Below, in pieces: positions 24,031 to 32,841 of a DNA stretch of 64,000 bases. Positions within the stretch are counted from its first letter, which is position 1. Every line of letters begins with the position of its first letter. The notes beneath the pieces are model-generated. The model had not been told where the DNA came from. It made no database searches and saw only the letters and a program-made list of their open reading frames with translations. This DNA comes from Streptomyces glaucescens (GTDB lineage Bacteria; Actinomycetota; Actinomycetes; Streptomycetales; Streptomycetaceae), in contig NZ_CP009438.1 in assembly GCF_000761215.1 (NCBI RefSeq), positions 3,737,001-3,801,000 of the forward strand. Reading direction: 5' to 3'. Made by a program: the position numbers and the translations under genes.

Positions 24031-24501
24031 ATGGCACCGAACATCGCGACCAGCACCCGCGTCTCGCTGGACGGGCTGCTGGACTTCGTACGGCCCCGGC
24101 ACCGGGCCCTGCTGCTCACCCGCCGCGCCGACGGCAGCCCCCAGGCCTCCCCGCTGACCTGCGGCGTCGACGACTCGGGCCGGATCGTGATCTCCACCTA
24201 CCCGGAGCGCGCCAAGACCCGGAACGCCAAGCGGGACGCGCGGGTGAGCGTCGTCGTGCTGAGCGACGACTGGAACGGGCCCTGGGTGCAGATCGACGGG
24301 ACGGCCGAGGTGATCGACGCGCCGGAGTCCGTCGAGCCGCTGGTCGAGTACTACCGGAACATCGCCGGGGAGCACCCGGACTGGGACGAGTACCGGGCGG
24401 CGATGGTCAGGCAGGGCAAGTCGATCATCCGCATCACGCCCGAGCGGTGGGGGCCGGTCGCGACGGGCGGCTTCCCGGCGCGGCTGGTCGGCGACCGGTA
24501 G
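24031..24501 (+). CDS. PPOX-class F420-dependent oxidoreductase
   Basis: A 156-residue split-barrel flavin/F420-binding protein of the pyridoxamine-5'-phosphate-oxidase-like superfamily. Landmarks are HRALLLTRRADGSPQASPLTCGVDDSGRIVISTY, the phosphate-binding ERAKTRNAKRDARVSVVVLSDDW, and the substrate side GPWVQIDGTAEVIDAPESVEPLVEYYR. Actinobacterial members of this length usually use coenzyme F420 rather than FMN; substrate unknown. TAGGGT lies about 8 nt before the ATG, so the message may be leaderless. Its stop is 8 nt from the convergent TetR gene. Confidence 0.85.
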   Translation: MAPNIATSTRVSLDGLLDFVRPRHRALLLTRRADGSPQASPLTCGVDDSGRIVISTYPERAKTRNAKRDARVSVVVLSDDWNGPWVQIDGTAEVIDAPESVEPLVEYYRNIAGEHPDWDEYRAAMVRQGKSIIRITPERWGPVATGGFPARLVGDR

Positions 24502-24509
24502 CCGCGCGC

Positions 24510-25268
24510 TCAGCCCCGCTCGACCATCGCCTCGATGCCCGCGACCAGCAGATCGAGGGCGTAGCTGAAGTCGCGGTCCAGCATCTCCGCGACGGTCTCG
24601 CCACCCCGTGCCTCCATGATGTCCTTCGACTCCGCGAGGAACTCGCTGGTCCGGGGCGCCTCGCTCACCGCGCGCCAGGCCTGCTCGTAGAACCCGTCCG
24701 GGGTCTGGCCGGTGTCGGCGGCCCGGGTGTAGAAGTGGCCCTCGATGGTGCCGTAGCCGTAGACGAACTGGAAGACGGCGACGATCGCGCTGGTGATGCG
24801 ATGGGCGGGCATCCCGCTGCGGCGGATGATCCGCTGCACCACCCGCGCGAACGCCAGGTTGTTCGGCCCGATGTTGAGGAACCGGCCCACCAGCGGGGAG
24901 GCCCAGGGGTGGCGCAGCAGCAGCGCCCGGTACTCGGCCGCCAGGGCCCGCAGCTGCTCCCGCCAGTCCGCGCCGCCCTCCGGGTCGGGCAGCCGCAGCT
25001 CGCCGAAGGCGGCGTCCAGGGCGAGTTCGAGCAGGTCGTCCTTGGTGTCGACGTACCAGTAGACGGACATCGCCGTCACGTTCAGCTCGGCGGCCAGCCG
25101 CCGCATGGAGAACTTGTCCAGCCCCTCGGCGTCCAGCAGCCGCACGGTCACCTCGGTGATCCGCTCCCGGTCCAGCCCGGACGGCTGACCCCCGCCCCGC
25201 CGGCGCCGTTCCTTGCCCTCCAGCCAGACGCTGGCCCGTGCCGCCCGTTCACCAGCGTCCTTGGCCAT
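24510..25268 (-). CDS. TetR-family regulator with TetR_C domain
   Basis: A 252-residue repressor of the tetracycline-repressor subgroup. The N-terminal helix-turn-helix (about residues 35-80) reads ITEVTVRLLDAEGLDKFSMRRLAAELNVTAMSVYWYVDTKDDLL. The C-terminal TetR_C ligand and dimer domain includes LRALAAEYRALLLRHPWASPLVG and FQFVYGYGTIEGHF. GAGGAG sits just before the ATG at 25268. It lies 118 nt downstream of, and on the same strand as, the MFS pump gene whose promoter carries a perfect 36-bp palindrome, so it is the best candidate repressor for that operator. Confidence 0.9.
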   Translation of the reverse strand: MAKDAGERAARASVWLEGKERRRRGGGQPSGLDRERITEVTVRLLDAEGLDKFSMRRLAAELNVTAMSVYWYVDTKDDLLELALDAAFGELRLPDPEGGADWREQLRALAAEYRALLLRHPWASPLVGRFLNIGPNNLAFARVVQRIIRRSGMPAHRITSAIVAVFQFVYGYGTIEGHFYTRAADTGQTPDGFYEQAWRAVSEAPRTSEFLAESKDIMEARGGETVAEMLDRDFSYALDLLVAGIEAMVERG

Positions 25269-25386
25269 AGCTCTCCTCACATGTCGACGCAGGTCACGCC
25301 GCCACCCTAGGGGGCGTCCCGCGCGATCGACGAGACGCACCCCCAGGGTGGTGTCCGGGGCGGGCCGGCAGTGCCCGGCCGGACGC

Positions 25387-26859
25387 TCAGGCGTCCTTCC
25401 GCTCGGCCCGGCGCAACAGCGCCGCGGCCACGATCCCGCCCAGCAGCACGGCCCCGGCCCCGACGAGCTGACTGACCGACAGTCCGTCGGCGTACGCGTC
25501 GATCACGCGCTCGCGCTCCGCCGCGGACGCCGCGGCGGCCAGGGCCACCGGCAGGGACACCGCCGCGAACCGCGCGTTGAGCACCGCGCCCAGCACGGCC
25601 ACGCCGAGCCCGTTGCCGAACTCCGCCAGCGTGCCGTTGACACCCGCGCCGACGCCCGCCTTCGCCGGGGGGATGCTGCTCATGATCGCGTGCGCCATCG
25701 CGGGGTTGGCGACCGCGCACCCCACGCCGATCAGCACCAGCCCGAGCAGCATCCCGGCGTACCCGCCCGAGCCGAGCGTCGCGATCGAGACGAGGCCGCC
25801 GGACATCAGCACCATGCCCAGCAGCACGGACACCGGCGTACCGAGCCTCGTGGTCCACTTCGCCGACAGTCCGGAGAAGTTCAGCACCACCACCGCCAGG
25901 GCCAGCGGCGCCGTGCGCAGGCCCGCCTCCAGGGGGCCGTACCCGAGGACGAACTGGAGGTGCTGGGTGAGCAGGAACAGCGCCCCGCCCATCCCGAAGG
26001 TGATCAGCACGGCGCCGCCGACCGCGCCGGTGAACCGGCGGTTGCGGAAGAAGTGCATGTCGAGCATCGGGTGGGGGATCCGGCTCTCCCACCAGCCGAA
26101 CACCGCGAGGACGACGACCGCGACCGTGCCGCCGGCCAGCACCCGCCCGGACGACCAGCCGTGCTCCGGCCCGGAGATGATGGCGAAGACCAGCGACGAC
26201 ATGCCGATGGTGGAGAGCACGGCGCCGAGCAGGTCGGGCCGGTCCCCCTGCGGGTTCTTGGACTCGGGGACCAGGGCCACCACGGCGGCCAGGCCCAGCG
26301 CGGCGACCGGCAGGTTGACCAGGAAGATGGCGCCCCACCAGAAGTGGTCCAGCATGAACCCGCCGATGAGCGGGCCGGTCGCGAAGCCGAGGGCGTTGAC
26401 CGCGCTCCAGATGCCGATGGCCTTCGGGTGCTCCTCGGGCGCGAAGATCTGCATGGCGACCGCGAGGGTGGTGGTCAGCAGCAGCGCCCCGCCGACGCCC
26501 ATGCCGGCCCGCGCGGCGATCAGCTGGGCCGTGGAGTCGGCGAGTCCGGCGACCAGGGAGCCGGCGCCGAACAGGGCCAGGCCGGTGATGAGCATCCTCT
26601 TGCGGCCGTAGCGGTCGGCCGCGCTGCCCGCGCTGAGCAGCAGGCCGGACTGGACCAGGGAGTACGCGTTGATCATCCACTGGATGTCGGAGGTGCCGGC
26701 CCCCAGTTCCTCGGTGAGGGAGGGGATCGCGACGTTCAGGACGGTGTTGTCGAGCAGGACCGTCAGCTGGGCGAGACAGATGACAGCGAGGATCAGCCAG
26801 CGCTGCGGGTGGCCGCCTCGTGTGTCTGCGGGTGACTGCGCCTGGGAGGTCGAGGACAT
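25387..26859 (-). CDS. DHA2-family MFS multidrug efflux transporter
   Basis: A 490-residue 14-helix drug:H+ antiporter of the plasma membrane. Motifs are LDNTVLNVAIPSL in helix 1 (motif D1), SAGSAADRYGRKRMLI (motif A) between helices 2 and 3, and GFATGPLIGGFMLDHFWWGAIFLVNLPVAA (motif C) in helix 5. Family members expel toxic organics, often antibiotics made by the host or neighbours. The ATG at 26859 starts 1 nt after a perfect palindrome that also contains the likely -10 (TATACG), so the mRNA is probably leaderless or has a very short leader. The TetR gene follows on the same strand. Confidence 0.92.
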   Translation of the reverse strand: MSSTSQAQSPADTRGGHPQRWLILAVICLAQLTVLLDNTVLNVAIPSLTEELGAGTSDIQWMINAYSLVQSGLLLSAGSAADRYGRKRMLITGLALFGAGSLVAGLADSTAQLIAARAGMGVGGALLLTTTLAVAMQIFAPEEHPKAIGIWSAVNALGFATGPLIGGFMLDHFWWGAIFLVNLPVAALGLAAVVALVPESKNPQGDRPDLLGAVLSTIGMSSLVFAIISGPEHGWSSGRVLAGGTVAVVVLAVFGWWESRIPHPMLDMHFFRNRRFTGAVGGAVLITFGMGGALFLLTQHLQFVLGYGPLEAGLRTAPLALAVVVLNFSGLSAKWTTRLGTPVSVLLGMVLMSGGLVSIATLGSGGYAGMLLGLVLIGVGCAVANPAMAHAIMSSIPPAKAGVGAGVNGTLAEFGNGLGVAVLGAVLNARFAAVSLPVALAAAASAAERERVIDAYADGLSVSQLVGAGAVLLGGIVAAALLRRAERKDA

Positions 26860-26860
26860 G

Positions 26861-26896
26861 CTGTACACCGTATAGCGGTCCTTATACGGTGTACAG
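26861..26896. promoter_or_regulatory. Perfect 14-bp-arm palindrome, TetR-type operator over the MFS promoter
   Basis: CTGTACACCGTATA (26861-26874) and TATACGGTGTACAG (26883-26896) are exact inverted copies separated by 8 nt. In the - strand direction the second TATACG lies 9 nt before the MFS start and suits a -10 box, with TGTACA about 15 nt upstream. A repressor bound here would block the promoter completely. Confidence 0.88.
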
Positions 26897-26915
26897 CGGT
26901 TTGCGGGCGGCGCGG

Positions 26916-29039
26916 TCAGCCCTTCGGCCGCGTCAGGTCGTAGAAGGTGGCCGAGCCGGCCGTCACCTCGGTGAAGTTCTCCTCCACCCATGCGCTGATC
27001 CGGGCGGACGTGCCGTCGGCGGCGCCCGCACCGCCGCCCCTGCCCGCACCGCCGCCCCCGCCGGCGATGAACCAGTGGACGCGGCCTTCGGCCACGTACT
27101 GCCGGAACCGGGCCAGGGTCGGTGACGGGTCGGTGCCGTTGAAGCCCCCGATCGCCATCACCGGCTCGCCGGTGGCCAGCTGGTAGCTCGCGGCGTTCTG
27201 CGAGCCGACGGCCGCCGCCGCCCAGGTGTAGTCGCCGGCGTCCGCCTCCAGGAGTTCCCTCGCCTCGTCGGAGACGGCCGCGCCGGCGAGGAGGCCGCCC
27301 ATGCCCCCGCCCATGCCCCCGCCCTCGCCGGGGGGCTGGTTCTGCCGGCTCGGCCTGCCGTTCTGGCCGTTCTGGCCGTTCGGGCTGGGGAAACCGCCTG
27401 CCGGACGCCGGACCGTGCCGCCGCCCTGTCCGGCGGGCGGCTGCCCCTGCTGCCCCTGGCCGTCCGGCGCACCGTCCGGTGCGCCGCCCGGGCCGCCACC
27501 CGCGCCGGGACGGCCGCCGCCCATACCGCCGCCCGCGACCGCCGGACCGGCCGTGACGATCGAGCCGGTGTGCCCCTCGCCGAGGGTGGTGAGCGAGTAC
27601 GCCGCCGGACCGGCCAGCCCGGTCGCACAGCTCAGCGCGACGGCACCGAGCGCCAGCCGGCGGCCCAGCCGGTTCACGAAGAGCAGCCCCAGCGCGGCGG
27701 TGAGCCCGCCGACGAGAACCGCCCACCTGAGCCACGGGTGGTAACCGGACGCGCGGTCGAGCAGGACGTACCCCCAGGCCGCGGTCACCGTCATCGCCGC
27801 CGCCAGCGCCGGCGGCGCCCAGGCCCGGCCCCGCTCCCGCCACAGCAGGGCGGCGCCCATGCCGACCAGCGGCGCGACGTAGGGGGCGAGGGCGACGGTG
27901 TAGTACTCGTGGAAGATGCCCTGCATGAAGCTGAAGATCACCACGGTGATCAGCAGGGAGCCGCCCCAGAGCAGGAACGCGGCGCGGGTGCCGTCCGTGC
28001 GCGGCGCCCTGCGGGTGGCGAGGAGCGCCGCGGCCAGCAGGATCAGCGCCGCCGGGATCAGCCAGGAGATCTGGCCGCCGATGTTCGAGCCGAACATCCG
28101 GTCCCAGCCGGTCTCGCCCCAGCCGCCGCCCTGCCCGCCGCCGACGCTGCCGGTCTCCTCGCCGTTGATCCGGCCGAGCCCGTTGTAGCCGAAGGTCAGC
28201 TCCAGGAAGGAGTTGTTCTGCGAGCCGCCGATGTACGGCCGCGCGGACGCCGGCCACAGCTCGACGACCGCCACCCACCAGCCGCCCGCCACGACCGTCA
28301 CGAGCCCGGCGAGCAGCACCTGCCCGACCCGCTTCCGCAGCGGGGCCGGCGCCAGGGCGACGTGGACGAGCGCGAGCACCGGCAGGATCAGGAAGGCCTG
28401 GAGCGTCTTGACGAGGAAGGCGAGGCCCACCGCCGCGCCGGCCAGGAGCAGCCACTTCGTCCCCGCCTTCTCCAGGGCCCGCTGGGCGCAGTACACGGCG
28501 GTGGCCATCAGCAGCGCGAGGGCCGCGTCCGGGTTGTTGAAGCGGAACATCAGCGCCGCGACCGGCGTCAGCGCGAAGACCGCCACGGTGAGCAGCCCGG
28601 CCGGGGCGGGGAAGCGGCGGCGGACCGACGCGTACAGCACGCCCGCCGTCGCCACCGCCATCAGCACCTGCGGGAACAGGACGGCGAAGGAGTTCAGGCC
28701 GAGGAGCCGCACCGACAGGGCCATCGGCCACAGGGCGCCCGGGGGCTTGTCGACGGTGATCGCGTTGCCCGCGTCGAGGGAGCCGAAGAAGAACGCCTTC
28801 CACGACCGGCTGCCCGCCTGGACGGCCGCGGAGTAGAAGGAGTTGGCGTAGCCGGAGGCCGTCAGGTTCCAGGTGTAGAGCGCCCCGAGGACGAGCAGCG
28901 CGCCGAGGAAGGCGGGGCGGGCCCAGCGGGGGTCCTCGGGGCGGCCGCGCCACAGGCGCCGTACGAGGGACCGTTCCGGGGCGCGGTGGGCCGGCGCGGG
29001 GGTGCCGGCGAGCGGGCCGGCGAGGGTGGGCGTGGTCAT
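26916..29039 (-). CDS. GT39-family (ArnT/PMT-like) membrane glycosyltransferase
   Basis: A 707-residue polytopic glycosyltransferase that would use a polyprenyl-phosphate sugar donor outside the membrane. The first loop carries the catalytic acidic motif (GSLDAGNAITVDKPPGALW, about residues 85-105). About twelve membrane helices follow, including FRFNNPDAALALLMATAV. The extracellular C-terminal part contains a long Gly/Gln/Pro-rich low-complexity stretch (about 500-600) and then a conserved globular end (YTWAAAAVGSQNAASYQLATGEPVMAIGGFNGTDPSPTL, RVHWFIAGG). The ATG overlaps the GT2-GtrA stop by 4 nt (ATGA). It is the last gene of a response regulator-kinase-glycosyltransferase operon. Acceptor unknown: wall polymer, lipid or protein. 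Confidence 0.88.
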   Translation of the reverse strand: MTTPTLAGPLAGTPAPAHRAPERSLVRRLWRGRPEDPRWARPAFLGALLVLGALYTWNLTASGYANSFYSAAVQAGSRSWKAFFFGSLDAGNAITVDKPPGALWPMALSVRLLGLNSFAVLFPQVLMAVATAGVLYASVRRRFPAPAGLLTVAVFALTPVAALMFRFNNPDAALALLMATAVYCAQRALEKAGTKWLLLAGAAVGLAFLVKTLQAFLILPVLALVHVALAPAPLRKRVGQVLLAGLVTVVAGGWWVAVVELWPASARPYIGGSQNNSFLELTFGYNGLGRINGEETGSVGGGQGGGWGETGWDRMFGSNIGGQISWLIPAALILLAAALLATRRAPRTDGTRAAFLLWGGSLLITVVIFSFMQGIFHEYYTVALAPYVAPLVGMGAALLWRERGRAWAPPALAAAMTVTAAWGYVLLDRASGYHPWLRWAVLVGGLTAALGLLFVNRLGRRLALGAVALSCATGLAGPAAYSLTTLGEGHTGSIVTAGPAVAGGGMGGGRPGAGGGPGGAPDGAPDGQGQQGQPPAGQGGGTVRRPAGGFPSPNGQNGQNGRPSRQNQPPGEGGGMGGGMGGLLAGAAVSDEARELLEADAGDYTWAAAAVGSQNAASYQLATGEPVMAIGGFNGTDPSPTLARFRQYVAEGRVHWFIAGGGGGAGRGGGAGAADGTSARISAWVEENFTEVTAGSATFYDLTRPKG

Positions 29040-30298
29040 CGGGTGCCCCTTGGATGGGTGTCGTGGTCCGGGAAGACCCAGGCGCGGAAGAGCAGGAAGC
29101 GCAGCACGGTCGCCGCGAGGTTCGCGGCGACCAGCACGGCGAGTTCGGTGGAGTGCGCGGGGTCGGCGGTGGCCGCGCCCAGCGCGGCGAGGGAACCGCT
29201 GGTCAGGACGAGCCCGATGGCGAGGACCACCAGGCCCTGCGCCTGGTGCCGGACGGCCCCGCCCCGGCCGCGCACCCCGAAGGTGAGGCGCCGGTTGGCC
29301 GCGGTGTTGGCGATCGCGGAGACCAGCAGGGCGAGCGCGTTGGCGGTCTGCGAGCCGGTGAGGGCGCGGAATCCGCTGTAGAGGAGCAGGTAGAACAGCG
29401 TGGACAGGGCGCCGACGACGCAGAAGCCGAGGAGTTGGCGGGCCAGGCCCCGCGGCACGTCCGGCAGCCGGCGGTCGCGCGGGTCGTCGCCGAACGGCCG
29501 GGTGAGCCGGTCCAGCGGCAGCGATCCGGTGGCCAGCGCCTTGCCGACCCGCCAGACGCCCTTCAGGTCGTCGGTGGCGGTCCTGACGATGTGGACGCTG
29601 GAGCGGGGGTCGTCGACCCAGTCCACGGGCACCTCGTGGATCCGCAGGCCCGCGCGCTCGGCGAGGACCAGCAGCTCGGTGTCGAAGAACCAGCCGGTGT
29701 CCTCCACCAGCGGCAGCAGCGCCCGGGCGACATCGCGGCGGATCGCCTTGAACCCGCACTGGGCGTCCGAGAAGCGGGCCTGGAGCGAGCCGCGCAGGAT
29801 CAGGTTGTACGAGCGGCTGATGAACTCCCGCTTCGCCCCGCGCACCACGCGCGAGCCGCCGGCCAGCCGGGAGCCGATCGCCAGGTCGGAGTGGCCGGAG
29901 ATCAGGGGGGCGACCAGGGGCAGCAGCGCGTTCAGGTCGGTCGACAGGTCGACGTCCATGTAGGCGAGGACGGGGGCGTCCGAGGCGGACCAGACGGTGC
30001 GCAGGGCGCGCCCGCGGCCCTTCTGCTCCAGTCGCACCGACCGCACCCCCGGCAGGTGCGCCGCCAGCCCGGCGGCGACCCGTGGGGTGGTGTCGGTCGA
30101 GGCGTTGTCCGCGACGGTGATGCGGAAGGCGTACGGGAACGTCCGCGCCAGGTGCTCGTGCAGCCGGAGCACGCACGGCTGGAGGTCCTTCTCCTCGTTG
30201 TGGACGGGAATCACCACGTCCAGGACAGGCGTACCGGCTCCTGCGGCCGGGAGGTGCTCCCGCGCCGGCAGGGTGCCGGGAGAAGAGTCGGTTCGCAT
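29036..30298 (-). CDS. GT2 dolichyl-phosphate sugar synthase fused to GtrA
   Basis: A 420-residue fusion. Residues about 25-260 form a GT2 polyprenyl-phosphate sugar synthase: VVIPVHNEEKDLQPCVLRL, VADNASTDTTP, the metal-binding YMDVDLSTDL (DxD type), and GFKAIRRDVARALLPLVEDTGWFFDTELL. Residues about 290-410 form a four-helix GtrA flippase-like domain (LLGFCVVGALSTLFYLLLYSGF, NRRLTFG). Such fusions make and may flip polyprenyl-phosphate-linked sugar; the product is the natural donor for the GT39 enzyme encoded next. The start is 14 nt after the histidine kinase stop. Confidence 0.9.
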   Translation of the reverse strand: MRTDSSPGTLPAREHLPAAGAGTPVLDVVIPVHNEEKDLQPCVLRLHEHLARTFPYAFRITVADNASTDTTPRVAAGLAAHLPGVRSVRLEQKGRGRALRTVWSASDAPVLAYMDVDLSTDLNALLPLVAPLISGHSDLAIGSRLAGGSRVVRGAKREFISRSYNLILRGSLQARFSDAQCGFKAIRRDVARALLPLVEDTGWFFDTELLVLAERAGLRIHEVPVDWVDDPRSSVHIVRTATDDLKGVWRVGKALATGSLPLDRLTRPFGDDPRDRRLPDVPRGLARQLLGFCVVGALSTLFYLLLYSGFRALTGSQTANALALLVSAIANTAANRRLTFGVRGRGGAVRHQAQGLVVLAIGLVLTSGSLAALGAATADPAHSTELAVLVAANLAATVLRFLLFRAWVFPDHDTHPRGTR

Positions 30299-30312
30299 GG
30301 CCCCGACTCTTC

Positions 30313-31962
30313 TCAGCTCCCCTGTCGCGCCCGTGTGGTGAGGCTGTGCCGGGCCTGTGAGCGCAGGTGCGCGGGTGCGGGCGCGGGCAGGCGCACCGTG
30401 AAGACGGTCCGCCCGGGCGCGCTGTCGACGGCCACCGTGCCGCCGTGCGCCGTCACGACGGCCCGCACGATGGCCAGCCCCAGACCGGTCGAGCCGGTGG
30501 CCCGGGAACGCGCCGAGTCGCCGCGCGCGAACCGCTCGAAGACGTGCGGCAGCAGCTCCGGCGGAATGCCCGGCCCGTCGTCCCGCACGTCCACGCACAG
30601 CCACGGCCCCTCGCGGCGCACGCGTGCGGTGACCGTCGTGCCGGGCGGGGTGTGCGTACGGGCGTTGGCGAGCAGGTTGACCAGGACCTGCTGGAGCCGG
30701 GCGGCGTCCGCGTGCACCAGGGCGGGCTCGTCGGGCAGCTCCAGCCGCCAGTCGTGGCCGCGTCCCGCGGCCCGCGCGTCGCTGACCGAGTCCACCACCA
30801 GCGGTACGAGATCGGTCCGCTCGAACCGCAGCGGGCGCCCCGCGTCCAGCCGGGCCAGCAGCAGCAGGTCCTCCACCAGCAGGGTCATCCGGCCGGCCTC
30901 GGACTCGATGCGGCCGAGCGCGTGCCGGGTGTCCGGGCCGGCCTCCTCCCGGCCGCGCCGGGTCAGCTCGGCGTAGCCGCGGATGGAGGCCAGCGGGGTG
31001 CGCAGCTCGTGGCCGGCGTCCGCGACGAACTGCCGGACCCGCATCTCGCTCTGCTGGCGGGCGTGCAGGGCGCCGTGCACGTGGTCCAGCATCCGGTTGA
31101 GCGCGGCGCCCACCCGGCCCACCTCCGTGTGCGGGTCGCACTCCGCCTCCGGCACCCGTTCGTCGAGGTTCACCTCGCCGCTGTGCAGGGGGAGTTCGGA
31201 GACCCGGGTGGCGGTGGCGGCGACCCTGCGCAGCGGGCGGGTGGCGACGCCGACGATGACCGCGCCGGCGAGGGAGGCGGCGACCAGTCCGGCGGCGGTG
31301 ACGCTGATCTCGACGAGGACGAGGGTGCGGATGGTGCTGCCGACGTCGGAGGTCGGGATGGCGGCGTAGTAGCTGCCGTTGCGGCCGGTCTCGTAACGCG
31401 CGAGGTATCCGCCGAGTCCCGGGACGTCCACGGTGTGCGCCGCGCCGTCCCGGGCGACCCCGGCGAGGGCGGCGGTCTGCGCACCGGTGAGCGACTCCGC
31501 GGTGAGCTGGGAGATGTTGTTGTCGTCCTTGGCCTTCCTGCCGACCTTGGCTTCGGTGATCGTGCCGCCGCTCACCTCGGCCGCGATGGTGCCGCTGGGC
31601 TGCGGGCCCCGCTCGACGAACCGGGCGAGGTCGACCGCCTGCGGCTGCCTGTCCTGCCCGCCGGGCAGGCCGCCGCCCGTGCCCGTGCCGGGATTCCCGC
31701 CGGGGGCCGTGCCGGGTTGCTCGTCCGGCGGGACGAACCCGCTCGCGGCGCGCGCGGCGACCTCCTTGAGCTGGCCGTCCAGCTGCTCGTACAGATGGGA
31801 GCGCAGCGCGAGCGTGGTCACCGTGCCGATCACCGCGCAGACCACGGCGATCAGCACCACGGAGGCGACGACGAGCCGCGTCCGCAGGGTGCGCGGCCGC
31901 CCCGCCCGCGGCGCCCAGGAGCGGGTCCGCCACCGCGTGCGGGCCGGCCGCCGCCTCGTCAC
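30313..31962 (-). CDS. OmpR-type sensor histidine kinase
   Basis: A 549-residue two-transmembrane sensor kinase. Helix 1 is at about residues 22-45, an extracellular sensor of about 170 residues follows with a Gly/Pro-rich insert, and helix 2 is at about 240-262. HAMP-like sequence precedes HisKA (VADAGHELRTPLASIRGYAEL) and HATPase_c (NLLANARTHTPPGTTV, DVRDDGPGIPPELLPHVFERFARGD, GLGLAIVRAVVTAHGG). The GTG start at 31960-31962 overlaps the response regulator stop (GTGA). It is followed within 14 nt by GT2-GtrA and then GT39, so the signal it senses probably concerns the cell surface. Confidence 0.93.
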   Translation of the reverse strand: MTRRRPARTRWRTRSWAPRAGRPRTLRTRLVVASVVLIAVVCAVIGTVTTLALRSHLYEQLDGQLKEVAARAASGFVPPDEQPGTAPGGNPGTGTGGGLPGGQDRQPQAVDLARFVERGPQPSGTIAAEVSGGTITEAKVGRKAKDDNNISQLTAESLTGAQTAALAGVARDGAAHTVDVPGLGGYLARYETGRNGSYYAAIPTSDVGSTIRTLVLVEISVTAAGLVAASLAGAVIVGVATRPLRRVAATATRVSELPLHSGEVNLDERVPEAECDPHTEVGRVGAALNRMLDHVHGALHARQQSEMRVRQFVADAGHELRTPLASIRGYAELTRRGREEAGPDTRHALGRIESEAGRMTLLVEDLLLLARLDAGRPLRFERTDLVPLVVDSVSDARAAGRGHDWRLELPDEPALVHADAARLQQVLVNLLANARTHTPPGTTVTARVRREGPWLCVDVRDDGPGIPPELLPHVFERFARGDSARSRATGSTGLGLAIVRAVVTAHGGTVAVDSAPGRTVFTVRLPAPAPAHLRSQARHSLTTRARQGS

Positions 31963-32696
31963 GCGGCGGGCTTGATCAGGTAACCGGCGCCGCGCCGGGT
32001 GTGGATCATCGGCTCGCGGCCGGCGTCGATCTTCCGCCGCAGGTAGGAGATGTACAGCTCGACGACGTTGGCCTGGCCGCCGAAGTCGTACGACCAGACC
32101 CGGTCCAGGATCTGGGCCTTGCTCAGCACCCGCCGCGGGTTGCGCATCAGGAAGCGCAGCAGCTCGAACTCGGTGGCGGTGAGGTGGATGGAGTCGCCGC
32201 CGCGGGTGACCTCGTGGCTGTCCTCGTCGAGCGTGAGGTCGCCGACGACCAGCAGGGACTCGGTGCGGCGGTCCGCGGCGCCGGAGCGGCGGATCAGCCC
32301 GCGCAGCCGGGCGACGACCTCCTCGAGCGAGAACGGCTTGGTGACGTAGTCGTCGCCGCCCGCGGTCAGCCCCGCGATCCGGTCCTCGACGGCGTCCTTG
32401 GCGGTCAGGAAGAGCACCGGCACGTCCGGCAGCTCGCGGCGCAGCCGCCCGAGGACGGCCAGCCCGTCCATGTCCGGCAGCATCATGTCCAGGACGACGG
32501 CGTCCGGGCGGAACTCCCGCGCGGCGCGCACGGCACCGAGGCCGTCGCCCGCGGTGCGGATCTGCCATCCCTCGTAGCGCAGGGCCATCGACAGCAGCTC
32601 GGTGATCGACTGCTCGTCGTCCACCACGAGCACCCGGACGGGGCTCCCGTCCGGCCTCAGCAGTTCGGTGCGCCCCCGGGGCGAGATCGTGGTCAT
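31959..32696 (-). CDS. OmpR-family response regulator
   Basis: A 245-residue response regulator. The receiver domain shows VLVVDDEQSITELL, the phospho-acceptor in AVVLDMMLPDMDGLAVL, and the Lys in GGDDYVTKPFSLEEVVARL. The C-terminal winged helix reads IHLTATEFELLRFLMRNPRRVLSKAQILDRVWSYDFGG and VVELYISYLRRKID...IHTRRGAGYLI. The ATG at 32696 is preferred over a longer frame to 32864, because homologues start shortly before the receiver and the extension is Arg-rich shadow sequence. It is first in the four-gene RR-HK-GT2/GtrA-GT39 unit. Confidence 0.94.
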   Translation of the reverse strand: MTTISPRGRTELLRPDGSPVRVLVVDDEQSITELLSMALRYEGWQIRTAGDGLGAVRAAREFRPDAVVLDMMLPDMDGLAVLGRLRRELPDVPVLFLTAKDAVEDRIAGLTAGGDDYVTKPFSLEEVVARLRGLIRRSGAADRRTESLLVVGDLTLDEDSHEVTRGGDSIHLTATEFELLRFLMRNPRRVLSKAQILDRVWSYDFGGQANVVELYISYLRRKIDAGREPMIHTRRGAGYLIKPAA

Positions 32697-32841
32697 GCCG
32701 GTCACCTTGTCGGCGGCCTCTGAGAGCGTTCTTTCGGCATCCTGTGAATTGCCTGAGAAACACCCGGCGCGGCGGGCGGCCGGCCTCGGCCCGCACCGCC
32801 GGCGGGCCCGCCCGCGCCGTCCGGTGCTCGGTCCGCGGTGC

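Noticed and set aside
25387..28953. A 1188-codon - strand frame joining the MFS gene to glycosyltransferase sequence
   Set aside because: The left part is the real MFS gene starting at 26859; the remainder is an out-of-frame shadow of the GT39 gene, with Arg/Pro-rich sequence and the operator palindrome inside it.
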